Positions 26,399-34,519 of a stretch of DNA of 64,000 nt are shown piece after piece (the first letter of the stretch is position 1; each line of letters begins with the position of its first letter). The translations under genes were made by a program, and so were the position numbers. Source of the DNA: Micromonospora wenchangensis (GTDB lineage Bacteria > Actinomycetota > Actinomycetes > Mycobacteriales > Micromonosporaceae); contig NZ_MZMV01000005.1 of NCBI RefSeq assembly GCF_002210435.1, positions 124,001-188,000 of the forward strand, given 5' to 3'. The notes under the pieces are model-generated. The model searched no databases and was not told the DNA's origin. It saw only the letters and a program-made list of their open reading frames with translations.

Positions 26399-28209
26399 CC
26401 GAGCTGCCGCCGCCCAGCACCGGGCAGACCACCGTCACCACTGACGGTTCGCCGGCCGTCGCGGACGTCGTCGGACTCGTCGTGCGGTGTGCCCAGCGCG
26501 CACCGGACGCCGTCGCGGTGACCACGCGCGACACCCGTCTGACGTACCGGCAGCTCGACCAGCGCGCCGACCGGCTCGCCCGGCGACTGCGTGACCTCGG
26601 TGTCGGCCCGGGGCAGGTCGTCGGCCTGTACGCGCAGCGGTCACCCGAACTGGTCGTCGGCCTGCTGGCGGTGTTGAAGTCCGGCGGTGCCTACCTGCCA
26701 CTCGAACCGACGCTACCGCCCGAACGGCTCCGTTTCATGATCGACGACGCGGCGGCGGCGATCGTGCTGACCGGACCCGGGCACCACCGCCGGATACCCG
26801 GCAGCTCCTACCGCGCGGTCTCGCTCGACGAGGCCGCAGACGGCCCCGTCGACCAGAATGTCGCCGGCCCGGGCGACCTGGCGTACGTGATGTACACCTC
26901 GGGCTCCACCGGACGGCCCAAGGGCGTGCTGGTGGAACGTCAGGGACTGGCGAACTACCTGGAGTGGCTGATCAGCGAATTCTCGCGGGGCCGACCGGTG
27001 AACAGCCTGCTGCACACCTCGATCGCGTTCGACTTCTCCGTCACCAACGTCTACCTCCCGCTGGTGACCGGGGGAAGCCTCGCGCTGGCGCCGCCGGACG
27101 CCGACCACGAGGTCCTCGCCCGGCTGCTCCAGGACTCCCGGCTGGACCTCGTCCGGGTGACCCCCTCGCACGCCGAACTGCTGGACGCCGCCACGGACGG
27201 GCGGCCGACGCCACCCGGGCCACGGTTCGTCGTCGTCGGCGGCGAGATCCTGCGGGCGCACCAGGTGTCGACCCTGCGCCGGATCTTCCCCGGGTCGGCC
27301 ATCTACAACCACTACGGGCCGACCGAGACGGTGGTCGGGCGCTGCTTCCTGCGCCTCGACGAGTCCGCCGGATTCCACCTCGACAGTTACGCCGCCCACG
27401 ATCCGGTGCCCGTCGGCGGCCCGATCCCGAACACCCGGATCACGCTGCTACCCACGGAGCCGGGAGAGGCGGCGGACGACGCCGGTGAGCTGCTGATCGG
27501 GGGGACCGGCCTGGCTCGCGGCTATCTGAACCTGCCCGAACTCACCGAACGGAGCTTCGTCACGCTGCCGGACGACACCCGGGCGTACCGTACCGGCGAC
27601 CTGGTACGGGTGGACGACCAGCGGCGCCTGGTGGTGGTGGGACGAACCGACGACCAGGTCAAGATCCGTGGGTACCGGGTGGAGCTGGGCGAGGTCGAGG
27701 CCGCTGTCCTGGCGACCGGTGCGGTGCGCTCCGCCGCCGTCGTGAAGGTCGCCTCCCCCGGGGACGCCCTGGTGGCGTTCGTCGTACCGGAGCGGGACGT
27801 CCGGCTGGAGCCGGCCGGGCTGCGCGCCACGCTCGCCGAGGCGCTGCCGGACTACATGCTGCCGCACCGGTTCGTCGTGCTGGACGCGTTGCCGCTCACC
27901 GCCAACCGCAAGCTCGACCGGGCCGCCCTCGCCGAGTTGGCGGTCACTGCGGCGCCCCGGCCTGCGGTGCGACCGACCAGCCGGCATCCCGAGGGGGTGG
28001 CGGAACAGTTCCTGCGGTGCGTACGGGACGTGCTGGAGCTGGGCGAGGTCTCGCTGGACGATGACTTCTTCGCCCTGGGCGGAGACTCGATCGCCGCGAT
28101 GAAGCTGGCCGCCCGGTGCAGGGCAGTGGGCATCGAACTGCGCTACACGCGCATCCTCGCCGCACGAAGCCTCGCCGACACCCTGGAACAGGTCCCGGAG
28201 CGGTCGTAG
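26395..28209 (+). CDS. NRPS A-T protein, Asp-like pocket
   Basis: A 604-residue initiation-type or trans-acting module. The A domain has [15 protein letters not shown] at about 163, HYGPTETVVG, YRTGDLVRV at about 398, and NRKLDRAAL at about 500. Its pocket reads D-F-T-R-V-G-H-V-G-K, close to the Asp code DLTKVGHIGK. The carrier follows at about 555 (DDDFFALGGDSIAA). No C or release domain is present. ATG 26395 overlaps the previous stop; the longer open frame upstream is the previous gene read out of frame. With the SyrP-like oxygenase in the same operon it may supply beta-hydroxy-Asp. Confidence 0.9.
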   Translation: MTELPPPSTGQTTVTTDGSPAVADVVGLVVRCAQRAPDAVAVTTRDTRLTYRQLDQRADRLARRLRDLGVGPGQVVGLYAQRSPELVVGLLAVLKSGGAYLPLEPTLPPERLRFMIDDAAAAIVLTGPGHHRRIPGSSYRAVSLDEAADGPVDQNVAGPGDLAYVMYTSGSTGRPKGVLVERQGLANYLEWLISEFSRGRPVNSLLHTSIAFDFSVTNVYLPLVTGGSLALAPPDADHEVLARLLQDSRLDLVRVTPSHAELLDAATDGRPTPPGPRFVVVGGEILRAHQVSTLRRIFPGSAIYNHYGPTETVVGRCFLRLDESAGFHLDSYAAHDPVPVGGPIPNTRITLLPTEPGEAADDAGELLIGGTGLARGYLNLPELTERSFVTLPDDTRAYRTGDLVRVDDQRRLVVVGRTDDQVKIRGYRVELGEVEAAVLATGAVRSAAVVKVASPGDALVAFVVPERDVRLEPAGLRATLAEALPDYMLPHRFVVLDALPLTANRKLDRAALAELAVTAAPRPAVRPTSRHPEGVAEQFLRCVRDVLELGEVSLDDDFFALGGDSIAAMKLAARCRAVGIELRYTRILAARSLADTLEQVPERS

Positions 28210-28266
28210 CCATGACCCGGCGCGGTCGCCGGCCGGACGCTGCGGTGTCTCGTCCGGACGGCCCGT

Positions 28267-30099
28267 TCACTGCCGCGTCCGGACCGCTTCCTGGTGCAGC
28301 GCGGAGCCCAGGATGTCCGCGGCGAGGTGGTACAGGTCGGAGACGGCCTCGCCGGTGATCGCGGAGAACTGGTGCGCGGTCTCGAAGGCCGGGTGCCGCT
28401 CCAGCTTGTCGCGGTAGTCGGGCAACGGCGCGTCCGACCGCATCAGGTCCAGCCACTGGCGGGTGCCGGGATACGGGCTGTTCAGGTTCAGGGCCACGCA
28501 ACCGTCAGGCACGCATCCCTCCCGATGCAGGTCCGCGACGAGCTGGAGCGTCCGGATCCGCTGCTCGTCGGTCTCGCCGAGACCGAACTGGAGCGAGGTG
28601 CCGACCCGGATGCCGGCGGTGCGACACCAGCGGGCAACCCGTCGGAACTGTTCCGTCCAGTCCGTCGGCTCGGCGAGCAGCCGCAACTGCTGCACCTTCT
28701 GGACCCGCACCGCGTCCGGTTGTGCCGACTCCACCCCGAAGTAGATGTAGCTGCACCCGGACTCGCCCATCCGGCGCAGCAGCCCCTCGTCCACGTCGTT
28801 GACGGTGGTCTGGCAGCCCCACTCGAACCGCCGTCCGGCGGCCCGGTCCGCTTCGAGCATCGTGAGCAGATCCGACAGCCAGCGGCGGTTCTGGGTGAAC
28901 GTGCTGTCGTCGAAGAACACCGCGTCGAAGCCCTGGTCGATCCTGAGACGGATCTCCCGCATCACGTGCTCGGGCGTACGCTGCCGGATCTTCGGCTGGT
29001 TGTAGAGGAAGGCATCCGCTGACTCGTGGCAGAACGAGCACGAGTACTTGCAGCCCAGAGCGGCCATGACCTGGGCGGTCGGCCGGTTGCCGAAGACGGA
29101 GAACAGGTTCTCGTGGCTGATCCTGGTCACGTCGATGAACGGCAGCTTGTTACCGTCGATCGGCACTCCGCTGAGCGGAATCGACGTGATGAGCTGGGTG
29201 TCGTCGTCGACGAGGACGAGCTGCCCGACCCCGGGGAGGGCGGCGAAGCGCGCCCGGTCGGCGAGCAGTCTCTTGCGCAGCGCGCGGGCGTCGACAGGCA
29301 GACTCTCGGCGACCACGGCGAGCAGCTCCGGCAGGGCGAAGACCGCGTCCCCGGCGAAGACAATGTCCACGATCGTGCGTTCCCGCTCCGTGGCGAAGGT
29401 CTGCAGGGCCGCCAGCCGGTCCAACTGCCGTGTCGTCAACGAGTACGAGCGGTGCACCTCCCGCTGGCGATCGCCCATCGCACCGACCCGCTCCGACGTG
29501 GACCGGTAGGCATCGGGATTCACCGCATCCTCGTGCTGCCCGCCGAGAAGCACGATGCTGTTCGGCGAGACCGACTTGACCAGTTCGGCGATGCGGAGCG
29601 CGAAGTGGTGACCCTCCGACAGGTTGCTGATGCCGACGACCACGGGAAGGTGTTCGGCAACGCACTCGACGAGCGTCCTCTCGAACGCGTCGCTGTACGC
29701 CGGCGGGTTCAGCACGCCGACCACCTCGGGCACCCGGTCGCCGCAGAACTCGTCGATGCGCAGCATACGGTCGAGCAGGCAGGTGGCGTACAACAGCGGA
29801 GTCGGCATGCCGGGGAAGGCTCCGGTGGCGTGTTCCTCCACGTGGGGCGCGCTGATGAACAGGACGGGAAAGTGTTTGAGGCGGTGCCGTAGCCGATCCG
29901 CCTCGGGCCCGGTGGCGGTGCCCAGTCGCTCGACCAGTTCCCGATCCCGGTCCAGCTCACGCCGCATCGCCTCTGCCGAGACCGTACCGGGGTCCAGACC
30001 GTCCCCGGGGTACCAGCGCCATCCCCGCTCGTGCTCGGAGAGGTCCCGTGCGATGCGCGCCGCCCGCTCCCGGCGGATGCGCTCCTGCGCGCCGGTCAC
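28267..30099 (-). CDS. Radical SAM protein with B12-binding-like N-terminal domain
   Basis: A 610-residue protein. The radical SAM cluster motif is CKYSCSFC at about 349-356, followed by FDAVFFDDSTFTQNRRW and a YFGVESAQPDAV strand typical of the barrel. Residues about 90-230 look like a Rossmann-type cobalamin-binding domain (VVVGISNLSEGHHFALRIAE, then NSIVLLGGQHED), which places it with B12-dependent radical SAM enzymes, commonly C-methyltransferases or rearrangement catalysts. Its GTG start overlaps the stop of the upstream hydrolase (GTGA), so the two proteins are made together. Whether cobalamin is really bound cannot be told by eye. Confidence 0.85.
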   Translation of the reverse strand: MTGAQERIRRERAARIARDLSEHERGWRWYPGDGLDPGTVSAEAMRRELDRDRELVERLGTATGPEADRLRHRLKHFPVLFISAPHVEEHATGAFPGMPTPLLYATCLLDRMLRIDEFCGDRVPEVVGVLNPPAYSDAFERTLVECVAEHLPVVVGISNLSEGHHFALRIAELVKSVSPNSIVLLGGQHEDAVNPDAYRSTSERVGAMGDRQREVHRSYSLTTRQLDRLAALQTFATERERTIVDIVFAGDAVFALPELLAVVAESLPVDARALRKRLLADRARFAALPGVGQLVLVDDDTQLITSIPLSGVPIDGNKLPFIDVTRISHENLFSVFGNRPTAQVMAALGCKYSCSFCHESADAFLYNQPKIRQRTPEHVMREIRLRIDQGFDAVFFDDSTFTQNRRWLSDLLTMLEADRAAGRRFEWGCQTTVNDVDEGLLRRMGESGCSYIYFGVESAQPDAVRVQKVQQLRLLAEPTDWTEQFRRVARWCRTAGIRVGTSLQFGLGETDEQRIRTLQLVADLHREGCVPDGCVALNLNSPYPGTRQWLDLMRSDAPLPDYRDKLERHPAFETAHQFSAITGEAVSDLYHLAADILGSALHQEAVRTRQ

Positions 30100-30896
30100 G
30101 GCCCGAGGACCTTCAGGATGAATGCCGCCACGTCCGCGTCCGCCAGCAGCCGGGGTCGGTCGGTCGGGAACGTGGTCGCGCCCACCAGGAGCCCGGCGGG
30201 GTACTCGGCGTCCTGGGTGCCGGAGAGCACCAGGGCTCCGAGGGGTGCCACCGCTTGCGGTTCGTCGGCCGACAGTGACGACGCGGCGAGGTAGGCGAGA
30301 TAGGCGGAGAACCGGTCGGCGAGCTGCTGCCGCATCGCGGCCGGCACGCGCACGGTGCGGCAGGCCGCGGCGAGGGCCGTCCGGTAGGCGTCCTCCAGGG
30401 CGACCAGCACCGGAAGCAACGCCCGGCCGGTCGTCGTCGGCCCCGTACCGGCGCCGACGGCGCGGGCGCCCGCCAACTCCTCCGGTGTGAGCTGGGCGGC
30501 GAGGGAGTCGACGGCCCGGCGGTATTCCTGCGCGGCGATCCGGCTGTCCACGAGGACCGGGTCCACCGTGACGAGAGCCGGCTCGGCAGCCCCGCACCGG
30601 CGGATCGCCGTGGCGAGCCGGGCTGCGAGCGGCGCCCCGGCGCAGTGCCCCAGGACGCCGACGACTGACGAGCCGTCCGCCAGTGCGCCGGTCAACCACG
30701 GCTCGATGTAGCTGCCGTACTCCGTGACCTCGGTGACGGTCGTGGCCGGCGGCACCGCCTCAAGCACCCGGTACCCGGTGAGGTACGAGGCCAGGTCCGC
30801 GAATCCGGGGTCACCGCGCCGCGCCTCGAACGCGACGGTGAGGACAACGCCGGCGCTGCCGTCGGCCAGCACGCGCCAGGGGGAAGAAGTCATCAT
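30096..30896 (-). CDS. Alpha/beta-hydrolase or thioesterase-like protein with Cys nucleophile
   Basis: A 266-residue protein with a nucleophile-elbow-like motif GVLGHCAGAPLAARL, placing Cys85 where thioesterases normally have Ser (GHSxG). A late VLSGTQDAEYPAG stretch could supply the acid residue; a catalytic His is not obvious near the C-terminus. The fold resembles type II thioesterases of NRPS clusters, and Cys variants are known among specialised thioesterases. It is coupled to the downstream radical SAM gene and lies 27 nt after another radical SAM gene, so the three form one unit. Editing, release or a non-catalytic role are possible. Confidence 0.6.
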   Translation of the reverse strand: MMTSSPWRVLADGSAGVVLTVAFEARRGDPGFADLASYLTGYRVLEAVPPATTVTEVTEYGSYIEPWLTGALADGSSVVGVLGHCAGAPLAARLATAIRRCGAAEPALVTVDPVLVDSRIAAQEYRRAVDSLAAQLTPEELAGARAVGAGTGPTTTGRALLPVLVALEDAYRTALAAACRTVRVPAAMRQQLADRFSAYLAYLAASSLSADEPQAVAPLGALVLSGTQDAEYPAGLLVGATTFPTDRPRLLADADVAAFILKVLGP

Positions 30897-30923
30897 GCTC
30901 CCGTCCGTTGGGGCCGCGGAACG

Positions 30924-32399
30924 CTACACATGGGCGTCCGCCCAGAACCCGCCGTACTCCGTCAGATCGCCGACCGGCGGCACGTCACTGAAGTACGGCC
31001 GCTTGTCCATGGCCTGGGCGAAGGTATCCAGCCCGTCGAGAAAGACCTGGTAGATCTGGTCCGGTGTGGCCTTGTCGGTGGCGTAGACCGGCGGCAGGTC
31101 CTCGTGGTACAGGCTGAAGTCGCGGTGCAGGATCTTCATACCGAATCGCTCGGGATTCTGGTACATGCCGCTTCCCGGATAGGGTACGAGACCAAACAGG
31201 TAGGTGGCCTGTAGTAAATCTTGATCGATCAGGTCGCTGATCCAGTCGATGCTGCGGACCATGTCGTCCGGCGTCTGGTCGGGAAACCCATTGACGGTGA
31301 ACGCGCAGGTGGCCAGTCCCGCGTCCCGGACGCGTTTCAGCGTCTCGATGGTCGTGTCCAGGTTCATGTGGTGCTTGTGCGTGTGGTGCGAGTCCTGTGA
31401 CGCGGTCTCCAGGCCGATCTCGATCCACTGGCAGCCGCTGCTCTTGAGTTTACGCAGGACCCGATCGTCGGTGAGGCAATTGAGTCGCGTCTGACAATCG
31501 TATCGGACGTCGCCCTCCCGGTCGAGTGCGTCGAGCAGTTCGAGCGTCCGTTCCGGGTGCAGGGTGAAAGTCTCGTCACCCCAGTAGATGTTGTGGTGGG
31601 CGCCGTAGTGCGCGCGGTACGCCCGTATCTCGCGCAGCACCCGCTCGATAGGGAAGTATCCGGGCCGGCGGCCGATCGTCTGGATGGTGCAGAACGTGCA
31701 CTGGTACGGGCAGCCGAGCGCGTAGACCTGCCGCAGATATCTGATGTCCCCGCCGCTGCTGGCGGGAAACAGGTCGATTTTCGGGAAGGGCAGGTCGGCG
31801 GGGGCGACGTCGGGATAGCGGATCGCGGTCCGGCTGGTCCTGCCGTGGCTGTCCCGGTAGACCAGGTTGCCGACGGTCGCCACGTCCCGCCCGTCGCGCA
31901 GCGCGTCGAGCAGTGCGGGCAGCGCGCGCTCACCCCGGTCGACCACGACGTAGTCCACGCTGGGGTGCGCGGCGACCTCGTGGGCGAGCGGAGTCGCCAC
32001 CACGCCCCCGTAGACCACCGTGGCTGCGGGGTGGACCTGCTTGATGACGGTGGAGATCTCGTACGCGTAGCAGAGGTTGACCGTCATCGGGGAGAAGAGA
32101 TAGACGTCGGCCGGGTTGTCGCGGGCCGCCTTTTCGACGACGTCCTTCGCCAGGCGGCCCGGCGCGTTGAAGGTGCCCGGATCGGTGTAGAGGTCGAGGA
32201 CGCCCATGTCGGAATAGCCGTGGGCCTCCAGGACCCCGCCGAGCCAGAGCGCCCAGTGTGGCAGCTCCCACATGTTGCGTTTCATGTGCCGCAGGTTCGG
32301 GTGCACCGAGTGGTACTGGATGTCGAAATTCCGCCAGAACAACCTACGCTGCGGGACCGGCACGGTGGACATTGGTGTGTGAACGAATGATACCCGCAT
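30924..32399 (-). CDS. Radical SAM protein with B12-binding-like N-terminal domain
   Basis: A 491-residue protein with a cobalamin-type N-terminal domain (residues about 60-190: VYLFSPMTVNLCYAYE, then TVVYGGVVATPLA) and the cluster motif CPYQCTFC at about 228-235. The barrel has NIYWGDETFTLHPERT and IEIGLETASQDS, as in anaerobic MgPPIX cyclase (BchE)-like B12 radical SAM enzymes. It is the first gene of a minus-strand unit with the hydrolase and another radical SAM gene. Two copies of CTGACGGGCGAA lie immediately 5' of the ATG. Likely chemistry is C-methylation or ring formation on the peptide or a building block. Confidence 0.87.
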   Translation of the reverse strand: MRVSFVHTPMSTVPVPQRRLFWRNFDIQYHSVHPNLRHMKRNMWELPHWALWLGGVLEAHGYSDMGVLDLYTDPGTFNAPGRLAKDVVEKAARDNPADVYLFSPMTVNLCYAYEISTVIKQVHPAATVVYGGVVATPLAHEVAAHPSVDYVVVDRGERALPALLDALRDGRDVATVGNLVYRDSHGRTSRTAIRYPDVAPADLPFPKIDLFPASSGGDIRYLRQVYALGCPYQCTFCTIQTIGRRPGYFPIERVLREIRAYRAHYGAHHNIYWGDETFTLHPERTLELLDALDREGDVRYDCQTRLNCLTDDRVLRKLKSSGCQWIEIGLETASQDSHHTHKHHMNLDTTIETLKRVRDAGLATCAFTVNGFPDQTPDDMVRSIDWISDLIDQDLLQATYLFGLVPYPGSGMYQNPERFGMKILHRDFSLYHEDLPPVYATDKATPDQIYQVFLDGLDTFAQAMDKRPYFSDVPPVGDLTEYGGFWADAHV

Positions 32400-32400
32400 T

Positions 32401-32426
32401 TTCGCCCGTCAGAATTCGCCCGTCAG
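32401..32426. repeat. Tandem direct repeat upstream of a radical SAM gene
   Basis: TTCGCCCGTCAG occurs at 32401-32412 and again at 32415-32426, separated by two bases. On the minus strand this puts two copies of CTGACGGGCGAA directly in front of the radical SAM start codon at 32399, so it may be a translation-initiation or operator element. Confidence 0.6.
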
Positions 32427-32603
32427 GATGGTGGGACATTCCATGATCATTTCGGCGACGCCCGGTGCGGCGACAGATACCCGGCAGTGATAAATGCCCC
32501 GTTGTGGCCAGGTCGGAACCGTCACTACAGTGACATGTACCAATGGAACCATAGGTCAGTCATTTATCCCTGTCAACCGGATGATCACACCCGGCACCCA
32601 GCC

Positions 32604-32632
32604 TTGACCGAGCAGAACTATCATGATGGACT
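32604..32632 (+). promoter_or_regulatory. Possible sigma-70-type promoter for the MFS-NRPS operon
   Basis: TTGACC at 32604-32609 is followed after 17 bases by TGGACT at 32627-32632, a weak but correctly spaced -35/-10 pair, about 28 nt before the MFS start codon. The 254-nt divergent region 32400-32653 is visibly less GC-rich than its surroundings. Confidence 0.3.
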
Positions 32633-32659
32633 AATCGGGTCCACGTTAGGGGATTGCTC

Positions 32660-34006
32660 GTGTCCGACCTTGATCCAGAAGTCGCTACGGACCCACCCGG
32701 ACGGGTCGGCGGGGAAGTCGATCCCACGAGCGGTCACCGACCCGACGCCGCGGTGGCCGGCACCTCGCTGTGGCGTAACTCGAACTACCGGACTTTCCTG
32801 GGAATCCAGACGCTCTCGGCGATCGGGGACTCATTCTCCTACGTGGCCATACCACTGCTCGTCCTCCAGGTCACCGGCTCACTCGTCCAGATGGGAATCG
32901 TCACCGGCTTGACCGGCGTCGCCTCCATCACCACCGGGGTGTTCGCCGGCGTGGTGGTCGACCGTTTCGACCGCAGGACCCTCCTCATGATCTGTGACGG
33001 CGCCCGCTGCGTGCTGTACGGAACCGTCGCGCTGGTCTTCCTCGTCGCCGAGCCGTCCTGGCTGATCTATCTCGTCGTGCCACTGGCCGGCGTCTTCTCG
33101 ATGATCTTCCAGGTCACCTACGTGGCCGTGGTCCCGGCCATCGTCCCGACCGACCAGATCACCAGGGCCAACGGCCACCTCTATGCCACGTACGCGATCG
33201 CGAGCGTCGCCGGACCGGCGCTTGCCGGCCTCGTGGCTGCAGCCTTCGGCGCGGCGGCGGCCATCGGCGTCGACGCGATCACCTTCGCCGTCGCCGCGAT
33301 CGGCGTGCTGTTCATCCGGCTGGCCGCACGACCGGCCCAGCCCGGCCCGGCCGACGCCGAAGCCGGCGGCGTACGCAACGAGTTCCTGGCCGGTGCGCGC
33401 TTCGTGTGGGCGCATCCCCTGCTGCGCCAGCTCACCCTGCTGCTGTCGCTGCTGACGTTCCTGACCTACGGACTCACCGACACCGTCATCTTCCGGCTCA
33501 AGGACGAACTCGGGCAGTCGGACGCGGTGGTCGGCTACGTCCTGACCGCCGGCACGGTCGGCACCTTCGTGGCGTCCTCCGTGGTCGCCCGGGTCCGTGG
33601 ACGGCTCGGCTTCGGGCCCAGTTGGATCAGCGCCTTCAGCCTCGCCGGCCTCGCCGTGGCCGGAATGGGACTGGTGCACCACGTGCCGGCGCTCGCGGTG
33701 TTCATGGCGGTGATGCTGCTCGGCAGCGGGGTTGCCGGCATCTGCTCGATGTCGTTGCGCCAGGAGATCACCCCGAGCCATCTGCTGGGCCGGGTGACCG
33801 CGGCCTTCTGGACCATCCACTCCGCGCTGGGACCACTCGGGGCGGCCACGATCACGGCCCTGGCGGCCGGGTTCGGTGTCACCCCCGTCCTTGTCGTGGT
33901 GGGCACGGCGATGGTCCTCATCGCGCTGTCCGGGGCTTTCAGCAGCATCGGCCGGGCTGGAGTGACACCGGCTGCCGAGCCGGCCCTGGAGGGCGCGCGT
34001 TCCTAG
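32660..34006 (+). CDS. MFS transporter (drug/macrolide efflux type)
   Basis: A 448-residue 12-helix major facilitator (NRE/MefA-like). Recognisable parts are LWRNSNYRTFLGIQTLSAIG leading into helix 1, the loop VVDRFDRRTLLMICD with the MFS loop-2/3 motif, and a C-terminal half beginning around VWAHPLLRQLTLL. GTG 32660 has AGGGGA at 32648-32653 at good spacing; TTG 32654 would be too close. It leads the second plus-strand NRPS operon and is the likely exporter and self-resistance determinant for the product. Confidence 0.9.
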   Translation: MSDLDPEVATDPPGRVGGEVDPTSGHRPDAAVAGTSLWRNSNYRTFLGIQTLSAIGDSFSYVAIPLLVLQVTGSLVQMGIVTGLTGVASITTGVFAGVVVDRFDRRTLLMICDGARCVLYGTVALVFLVAEPSWLIYLVVPLAGVFSMIFQVTYVAVVPAIVPTDQITRANGHLYATYAIASVAGPALAGLVAAAFGAAAAIGVDAITFAVAAIGVLFIRLAARPAQPGPADAEAGGVRNEFLAGARFVWAHPLLRQLTLLLSLLTFLTYGLTDTVIFRLKDELGQSDAVVGYVLTAGTVGTFVASSVVARVRGRLGFGPSWISAFSLAGLAVAGMGLVHHVPALAVFMAVMLLGSGVAGICSMSLRQEITPSHLLGRVTAAFWTIHSALGPLGAATITALAAGFGVTPVLVVVGTAMVLIALSGAFSSIGRAGVTPAAEPALEGARS

Positions 34007-34040
34007 AGACCCGGTCCAACCCGCGTAGGAGACGAGGACG

Positions 34041-34262
34041 ATGACGAACGGGGATGCGGACGACGCGCGGCTCTACCACGTCGTTCACCACCACCAGGAG
34101 CAGTACTCCAACTCGCCGCACGAACGACCGAACCCGCCGGGCTGGCGGGACGCCGGCCGCGTCGGACCGCGCCGCAGGCGCCCGACCCGGATCGACGGGG
34201 TGTGGACGGCTACCCGCCCGTCGAGCCCACGCGTCCGCTCCGCGCAGGGAGCCCGCCGATGA
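34041..34262 (+). CDS. MbtH-like protein, degenerate
   Basis: A 73-residue protein aligned to MbtH chaperones of A domains: EQYSNSPHERPNPPGW matches the EQYSIWPxxRPxPxGW core and VWTATRPSSP matches the WTDMRPxSL end. The first conserved Trp of SxWP is replaced by Ser and the C-L-x-x-I helix reads RRPTRID, while the second half is unusually Arg-rich. Its stop overlaps the next start (ATGA). It precedes the large C-A-MT-T-C protein, the expected place for an MbtH partner. The sequence departures raise the question of whether it still binds A domains. Confidence 0.6.
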   Translation: MTNGDADDARLYHVVHHHQEQYSNSPHERPNPPGWRDAGRVGPRRRRPTRIDGVWTATRPSSPRVRSAQGARR

Positions 34263-34507
34263 TCCCGTACTACCGAGGGCACCTGCTGGCCGACCTGCGT
34301 CGCTTTCCCCAATGGGTCGAGCCGGAACGACCCGACCTGACCGACGAGACGGTGGTCTACCTACGCCACGACCTGACCGTCGTGCTGCATCCGGTGCAGG
34401 ACGACGAGGGCGTGCTGTGGGACGCCGACACCCCACAGTGGCGGACGTTCTGCGAGTCCGTACTCCGCTTCGAGGTGCCCGCCGAGTTGCGGACCGACGC
34501 GAGCTGA
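34259..34507 (+). CDS. Small protein of unknown function in NRPS operon
   Basis: An 82-residue protein from ATG 34259, which overlaps the stop of the MbtH-like gene. It is not low-complexity: MIPYYRGHLLADLRRF, DETVVYLRHDLTVVLHP, then DTPQWRTFCESVLRFEVP. No family is recognised. It ends 12 nt before the large NRPS gene and is clearly part of the operon; a second small NRPS-associated helper is possible. Confidence 0.75.
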   Translation: MIPYYRGHLLADLRRFPQWVEPERPDLTDETVVYLRHDLTVVLHPVQDDEGVLWDADTPQWRTFCESVLRFEVPAELRTDAS

Positions 34508-34519
34508 CGGCGGCACGAC

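Noticed and set aside
30100..30699. N-terminal extension of the radical SAM frame
   Set aside because: It is antisense-free but lies within the hydrolase gene in another frame; the extension is Arg/Gly-rich and the GTGA overlap at 30096-30099 gives a natural start.
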